This document shows, one piece after another, positions 60,636-64,000 of a stretch of 64,000 bases of DNA. The stretch spans positions 4,760,001 through 4,824,000 of the forward strand of contig NC_013739.1 in NCBI RefSeq assembly GCF_000025265.1, given 5' to 3'. Position numbers and translations under genes: made by a program. How positions within the stretch are numbered: the first letter of the stretch is position 1; every line of letters starts with the position of its first letter. Below the pieces are notes generated by a model that was given only the letters and a program-made list of their open reading frames with translations, did no database searches and was not told the origin of the DNA. The DNA comes from Conexibacter woesei DSM 14684. Its GTDB lineage: Bacteria > Actinomycetota > Thermoleophilia > Solirubrobacterales > Solirubrobacteraceae.

Positions 60636-61951
60636 GCAGCGCGATCGCGGGCCGATACGAGCTGGAGCGCCGCCTCGGCATCGGCGGCATGTCGACCGTC
60701 CAGCTGGCGTTCGACCGCCGCCTGGAGCGGCATGTCGCGGTGAAGCTGCTGGCGGAGCACCTCGCCGACGACCCGGCGTTCGTCTCGCGCTTCCGCCGTG
60801 AGGCGCTCGCCGCCGCGCGGCTCGTGCACCCCAACGTCGTGCAGGTGTTCGACTTCGGCTTCGACGAGTCCCAGCACCAGCACTTCATCGTGATGGAGTA
60901 CGTCACCGGCCAGTCGTGCGCGGAGCTGCTGCGCGAGCGCGGCCACCTCGACGTCGAGGAGGCCGTCGAGATCCTCGCGCAGGCGTGCCGCGGCCTCGAC
61001 TACGCCCACCGCAACGGCGTCGTCCACCGTGACGTCAAGCCGGGCAACCTGCTGCGCGACGACGACGACGTCGTCAAGCTGGCCGACTTCGGGATCGCGA
61101 AGGCGACCGAGCAGTCGAGCATCACGCAGGTCGGCTCCGTGCTCGGCACGGCCGCGTACCTGGCGCCCGAGCAGGCGCGCGGCGAGGAAGCCGGTCCGCG
61201 CGCGGACCTCTACTCGCTCGGCGTCGTCGCGTACCAGCTGCTGTCCGGCCGTCTGCCGTACGAGGCGACGTCGCTGTCGGAGCTGGCGCTCAAGCAGCAA
61301 CGCGAAGCGCCGCTGCGACTGGAGGACCTCAACCCGTCCGTTCCGCCGACGCTCTCGCGCGCGGTCGCCACCGCGCTCGCGCTCGAGCCGGAGGGCCGCT
61401 ACGCCGACGCCGCGCAGTTCGAGCGTGCGCTGCGCGACGGCGCGCGCGGCGTCGACCCCGTCGCGGCGACCGATCCGACCGCGCATCTGCCCGCCGGCAC
61501 CGCCGCGACGCGCGTGCTGCGCGGCGGCGCGGCCGCCGCGGCCGGAGCCGCCGCCGGCGCGGCCGCCGCCGGCGCCGGACGTGACGCGACCGCTGCCACG
61601 CGCGCGCAGCAGCAGGCGCAGCGACGCGCGCCCGCGTCGCGCGCGGTGCCCCCGCCGCCGCAGGTCGCCGCACGCCGCCCGGCGTCCGCCGCCTCTGCAC
61701 CCGCCCCGCGCCCAGGCTCGCGCCGCGGCGCCGCCTCCTCCACCGTTGCGGCACCGCGCAAGAAGGGCCGCGCCGCGCGCCGCTTCGTCGCGCTGCTGGC
61801 GGTCTTCCTGCTGATCGGCGCGGGGACCGCGATCGCGATCATCGCGACAGGCAACCGCGACCAGGCCGTGCAGACGAAGAGAGTCGTCTCCGACACCGCC
61901 AGAGACGCCTGGCAGCAGCTCAGAGACCTGATCGACGACAACACCAAGTAG
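60632..61951 (+). CDS. Transmembrane Ser/Thr protein kinase (PknB-like)
   Basis: 439 residues. Kinase domain at about 8-275: glycine loop LGIGGMSTVQ, catalytic Lys VAVKLL, HRDVKPGNLL, DFGIAK and APEQARGE. An Ala/Arg/Pro-rich juxtamembrane stretch (about 280-385) leads to one helix (FVALLAVFLLIGAGTAIAIIA) and a 30-residue external tail without PASTA repeats. It probably controls envelope or growth processes. It is translationally coupled to the lipoprotein. Arginine codons: I find no AGA in the cytoplasmic part (about 50 arginines), but 3 of 4 in the external tail are AGA. Confidence 0.92.
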   Translation: MSSAIAGRYELERRLGIGGMSTVQLAFDRRLERHVAVKLLAEHLADDPAFVSRFRREALAAARLVHPNVVQVFDFGFDESQHQHFIVMEYVTGQSCAELLRERGHLDVEEAVEILAQACRGLDYAHRNGVVHRDVKPGNLLRDDDDVVKLADFGIAKATEQSSITQVGSVLGTAAYLAPEQARGEEAGPRADLYSLGVVAYQLLSGRLPYEATSLSELALKQQREAPLRLEDLNPSVPPTLSRAVATALALEPEGRYADAAQFERALRDGARGVDPVAATDPTAHLPAGTAATRVLRGGAAAAAGAAAGAAAAGAGRDATAATRAQQQAQRRAPASRAVPPPPQVAARRPASAASAPAPRPGSRRGAASSTVAAPRKKGRAARRFVALLAVFLLIGAGTAIAIIATGNRDQAVQTKRVVSDTARDAWQQLRDLIDDNTK

Positions 61952-61984
61952 CCCGCCGGGCCGCGGGCGCCGAGCCGGCTCGGC

Positions 61985-63211
61985 TCAGGCCGCGGCGCTT
62001 GCGAGCGCGCCGGGTGCGGCGCCGGCGCGCACCGCCGCGGCGACCTCGGCGAGCGTGCCGGTCGCGACCGCGGCGCGCAGGTCGGCCATCAGCCGCGCGA
62101 TGAACGACAGGTTGTGCAGCGTGACGAGCCGCAGCGCCGTCAGCTCGTGCGCGCCGAAGAGGTAGTGCAGGTAGGCGCGCGTGAAGCCCTCCGAGCAGGC
62201 CGGGCACGGGCAGTCGTCCATGATCGGCTCGTTGACATGCTTCATGCGGCCCTTTGTCAGGTCGATCCGCCAGCGTCTGGCGGGGTCGGGCACGAGCGCC
62301 ATGCCGTGGCGGCCGATCCGCGTCGGCATCGCGCAGTCGAACGTGTCGATGCCCAGCTCGACGCCGCGCACGAGGTCGTCGATCTCGCCGATGCCGAGCA
62401 GGTGGCGCGGCTTCTCTGGCGCGACCTTCTCCAGCTCGTCCGTCGCCCAGCTGACGACCTCGTACATCTGCGGCTTGTCGGCGCCGAGCGAGCCGCCGAT
62501 CGCGACGCCGGGCGCCGTCGTCTGCGCGACGTGGCGGGTCGCCGCGCGGCGCAGGTCCTCGTAGACGCCACCCTGGCTGATCGAGTAGAGCACCTGGCCG
62601 GGCGTCGGATGCTGCTCGTGCCAGGCGATGCAGCGGTCGAGCCAACGGTGCGTGCGCTCGGTCGAGCGCTCGGTGTACTCGCGCGTGACGTGGAACGGCG
62701 TGCACTCGTCGAACGCGAGCGCGATGTCGGAGCCGAGCGCGGCCTGCACCTCCATCGAGGTCTCGGGCGCCATGAAGCGCTCGCCGCCGTCGATGTAGGA
62801 GCGGAAGCGGACGCCCTCCTCCTCGATTCCGAGGATCGCGCCGGAGCGCTCGGTGGGGTTGCCAGGGGCTCTGCGCCCCTTGATCTCGTCGGCGACGGTG
62901 CCGTGTCCCATCGAGAAGACCTGGAAGCCGCCCGAGTCGGTGATGATCGGCGCCTGCCAGCGCATGAACTCGTGCAGACCGCCCAGCTCCCTGACCAGCT
63001 CCTCGCCGGGCGCGAGGAAGAGGTGGAAGGTGTTGCCGAGCACCATGTCGTAGCCGAGCGCGGCGACCTCGCGCGGCTCGAGGCCCTTGATCGTCCCCTT
63101 CGTCGCGAGCGGGACGAACGCGGGGGTGCGCACCTGTCCGTGCGCGAGGTTGAGCACGCCGGTGCGTGCGAGCGAGCCGGGGTCGCGGTGCTGGACGTCG
63201 AGCAGAGCCAT
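61985..63211 (-). CDS. tgt: Queuine/preQ1 tRNA-ribosyltransferase
   Basis: 408 residues. TIM-barrel enzyme that swaps guanine-34 of GUN tRNAs for a queuosine precursor. Catalytic region ITDSGGFQVFSMG, substrate loop SQGGVYEDLRRAATRH, nucleophile region GIDTFDCAMPTRIGRHG and zinc ligands CPCPACSEGFTRAYLHYLF. The bacterial TRNARNG element reads TRIGRHG. The C-terminal tail is Ala-rich. No other queuosine genes are in this window, so it may use salvaged base. The leader contains a strong hairpin (63244-63276). Confidence 0.94.
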   Translation of the reverse strand: MALLDVQHRDPGSLARTGVLNLAHGQVRTPAFVPLATKGTIKGLEPREVAALGYDMVLGNTFHLFLAPGEELVRELGGLHEFMRWQAPIITDSGGFQVFSMGHGTVADEIKGRRAPGNPTERSGAILGIEEEGVRFRSYIDGGERFMAPETSMEVQAALGSDIALAFDECTPFHVTREYTERSTERTHRWLDRCIAWHEQHPTPGQVLYSISQGGVYEDLRRAATRHVAQTTAPGVAIGGSLGADKPQMYEVVSWATDELEKVAPEKPRHLLGIGEIDDLVRGVELGIDTFDCAMPTRIGRHGMALVPDPARRWRIDLTKGRMKHVNEPIMDDCPCPACSEGFTRAYLHYLFGAHELTALRLVTLHNLSFIARLMADLRAAVATGTLAEVAAAVRAGAAPGALASAAA

Positions 63212-63243
63212 CGGCGCTTGACCCTAGCGACCCCGGAAACGAA

Positions 63244-63276
63244 ACGGACCCGCGGGCAGGGAGCGCGCGGGTCCGT
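63244..63276. terminator. Hairpin in the tgt leader (terminator or attenuator)
   Basis: A perfect 11-bp stem ACGGACCCGCG / CGCGGGTCCGT with an 11-base loop, 32 bp before the tgt start. On the minus strand it is followed by TTTCGTTT, so it could terminate or attenuate transcription into tgt. Confidence 0.55.
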
Positions 63277-63350
63277 CTCTGGTAGGTAGGCCTCTCCTTG
63301 AACAGGGAACGAGCGCACCGGCACGGGGGTGAAAGCCCGGCGTCTCGCCC

Positions 63351-63377
63351 GCCGACCGGCCTTGGTCGACGGCTTTT
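63351..63377 (+). terminator. Hairpin plus TTTT on the plus strand
   Basis: GCCGACC-GGCCTT-GGTCGACGGC with a small bulge, followed by TTTT. It looks like a rho-independent terminator for a short plus-strand transcript, although no plus-strand gene precedes it closely. Confidence 0.4.
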
Positions 63378-63463
63378 CGTGCTGCGCGACCTCGTTGGGA
63401 TCTCCGGTGTCACAACAGAACGAAATCCAGCGTAACACAAGAACCGACCAAGGCAAAAGCGTT

Positions 63464-63481
63464 TTCGCAAACATTTGCGAA
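63464..63481. promoter_or_regulatory. Perfect operator-like dyad
   Basis: TTCGCAAA-CA-TTTGCGAA: 8-bp perfect arms with a 2-base centre in an A/T-richer island between tgt and the MarR gene. Dyads of this size suit MarR- or LacI-type dimers; the binding protein is unknown. Confidence 0.55.
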
Positions 63482-63628
63482 CATGGGCGCACAGACACGC
63501 TGTCAAATCGTTCACATAACCACCGCTCCTGCGCGCAACGCCGACGCGCCACCGGGCTCGGCGGCAGTCGGTCGCGTACGAGGTGTCGCGGCTGCGATCC
63601 GCGGCGGCGGCGGGCGAGCGCGCGGGCG

Positions 63629-64000
63629 CTAGCGCGCGGAGGGCAAGCGCTGCGCGGCGAGCACGCGCGCCCAGTACTGCGAGAGCAGTTCCAGCTCGTC
63701 ATCGCTGAAGTGCTCGAGGAAGCGGCGGCGGATGCCCTCGTGGTGCGTCGGCCTGGCGGCGGCGAGCAGCTCCACCCCCTCCTCGGTGATGACCGCGAAG
63801 GAGCCGCGCGCGTCGTTCGGGCACGGGGTCCGCTCCAGCAGGCCGTCGCGCTCCAGCCGGTCGACGAGCCGGCTCATGCCGCTGCGGCTCAGCAGCACTG
63901 AGTCGGCGAGGTCGCACATCCGCATCCGCCGATCGGGCGCGTCCGCAAGCTGCATCAGCACCTCGTAGGAGGTCAGCGGCAGCCTGTGCGCCGTCTCCAA
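63629..64000 (-). CDS. MarR-family transcriptional regulator (5' end beyond the window)
   Basis: 123 residues visible; the frame is open to the window edge, so the N-terminal helix of the family is missing. The winged helix is clear: LPLTSYEVLMQLADAPDRRMRMCDLADSVLLSRSGMSRLVDRLERDGLLERTPCPNDARGSFAVITEEGVELL. The C-terminal dimerisation helix is DDELELLSQYWARVLAA. MarR proteins repress linked efflux or stress genes and respond to phenolic or oxidant ligands. The partner gene would lie outside the window. Confidence 0.88.
   Translation of the reverse strand: METAHRLPLTSYEVLMQLADAPDRRMRMCDLADSVLLSRSGMSRLVDRLERDGLLERTPCPNDARGSFAVITEEGVELLAAARPTHHEGIRRRFLEHFSDDELELLSQYWARVLAAQRLPSAR

Larger units (their letters stand above)
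63278..63628. other. Intergenic region between tgt and the MarR gene
   Basis: About 350 bp without a supported protein gene. It is less GC-rich than the rest of the window, especially 63400-63520. It holds a plus-strand hairpin with T-run, a perfect dyad (63464-63481), and on the minus strand a TTGACA hexamer (revcomp of 63500-63505) that may belong to the tgt promoter. Some plus-strand phrases (CAGGGAAC, GGTGAAAGCCC) recall riboswitch cores, but no gene lies downstream on that strand. Confidence 0.45.

Noticed and set aside
63278-63377. A cobalamin riboswitch on the plus strand (AGGGAAC, GGTGAAAGCCC, GCCCGCC)
   Set aside because: Spacing between the blocks is wrong, the CCCGCNACUGU block is missing, and no gene follows on that strand.

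Overview
The window is very GC-rich, with dense short-spaced genes on both strands, GTG starts and 4-bp ATGA/GTGA overlaps. Gene content (actinobacterial CGAAC-N4-GTTCG SOS box, SigB/SigF-type sigma factor, PknB-like kinase, DUF2600 protein, collagen-like and Ig-like exported proteins, cysteine-type CcmE) points to an actinobacterium. Thermoleophilia/Solirubrobacterales (Conexibacter-like) is my best inference; there is no rRNA here to prove it.

Layout. (1) 1-8.2 kb looks accessory: a partial exported protein, decayed fragments (recombinase-like, frameshifted double-XRE protein), then a compact run PadR regulator - degenerate ABC ATPase - canonical ABC ATPase - FtsX/MacB-type permease - DUF2600 terpene-synthase-like gene. 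(2) 8.5-13.4 kb: rnpB, lexA with SOS box and zinc-ribbon partner, tRNA-Leu(GAG), phosphotransferase, sulfurtransferase, HD-GYP protein. (3) 13.5-17.2 kb: secG and cytochrome c maturation genes (ccmI-like, ccmF, ccmE); the rest of that pathway (ResA/CcmG-like thioredoxin and ccmH) is at 55.0-56.0 kb. (4) 17.2-25.9 kb: TetR, acetoacetyl-CoA synthetase, a partner-switching module (STAS, anti-sigma kinase, sigma factor), methyltransferase, PucR-like regulator, a ferritin-like operon with an iron-box-like site, and a GGDEF protein. (5) 25.9-31.0 kb: PHO box, receiver-less winged-helix gene, pstSCAB and phoU. (6) 31.1-40.9 kb: large exported proteins (Calx-beta, Ig-like repeats plus cysteine-paired repeats, two divergent collagen-like proteins, a frameshifted LamG protein). 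(7) 41.0-51.4 kb: zinc-finger Clp ATPase, a PKD/ExbB-like/DUF2149 membrane operon, GT2-GtrA glycosyltransferase, a two-component system and a GT39-type mannosyltransferase that carry the same 11-bp direct repeats upstream. (8) 51.5-64 kb: MFS exporter, SUI1, tRNA-Gly(CCC), argS, rlmH, DUF3467, metallophosphoesterase, lipoprotein plus PknB-like kinase, tgt and a partial MarR gene.

The most unusual signal cuts across genes. In several exported or membrane proteins, arginine is written AGA in the part predicted to lie outside the membrane and CGN in the cytoplasmic part. In the DUF2149 protein I count 0 of 5 AGA before the membrane segment and 12 of 14 after it; the kinase and PstS show the same trend. 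The window's arginyl-tRNA synthetase also lacks the class I HIGH signature. Other leads are the degenerate/intact ABC ATPase pair next to a terpene-synthase-like gene, the receiver-less PhoB-type protein heading the pst operon, and a shared TTAGG-N4-CCTAA site before a ferritin-like operon and the ExbB-like operon.
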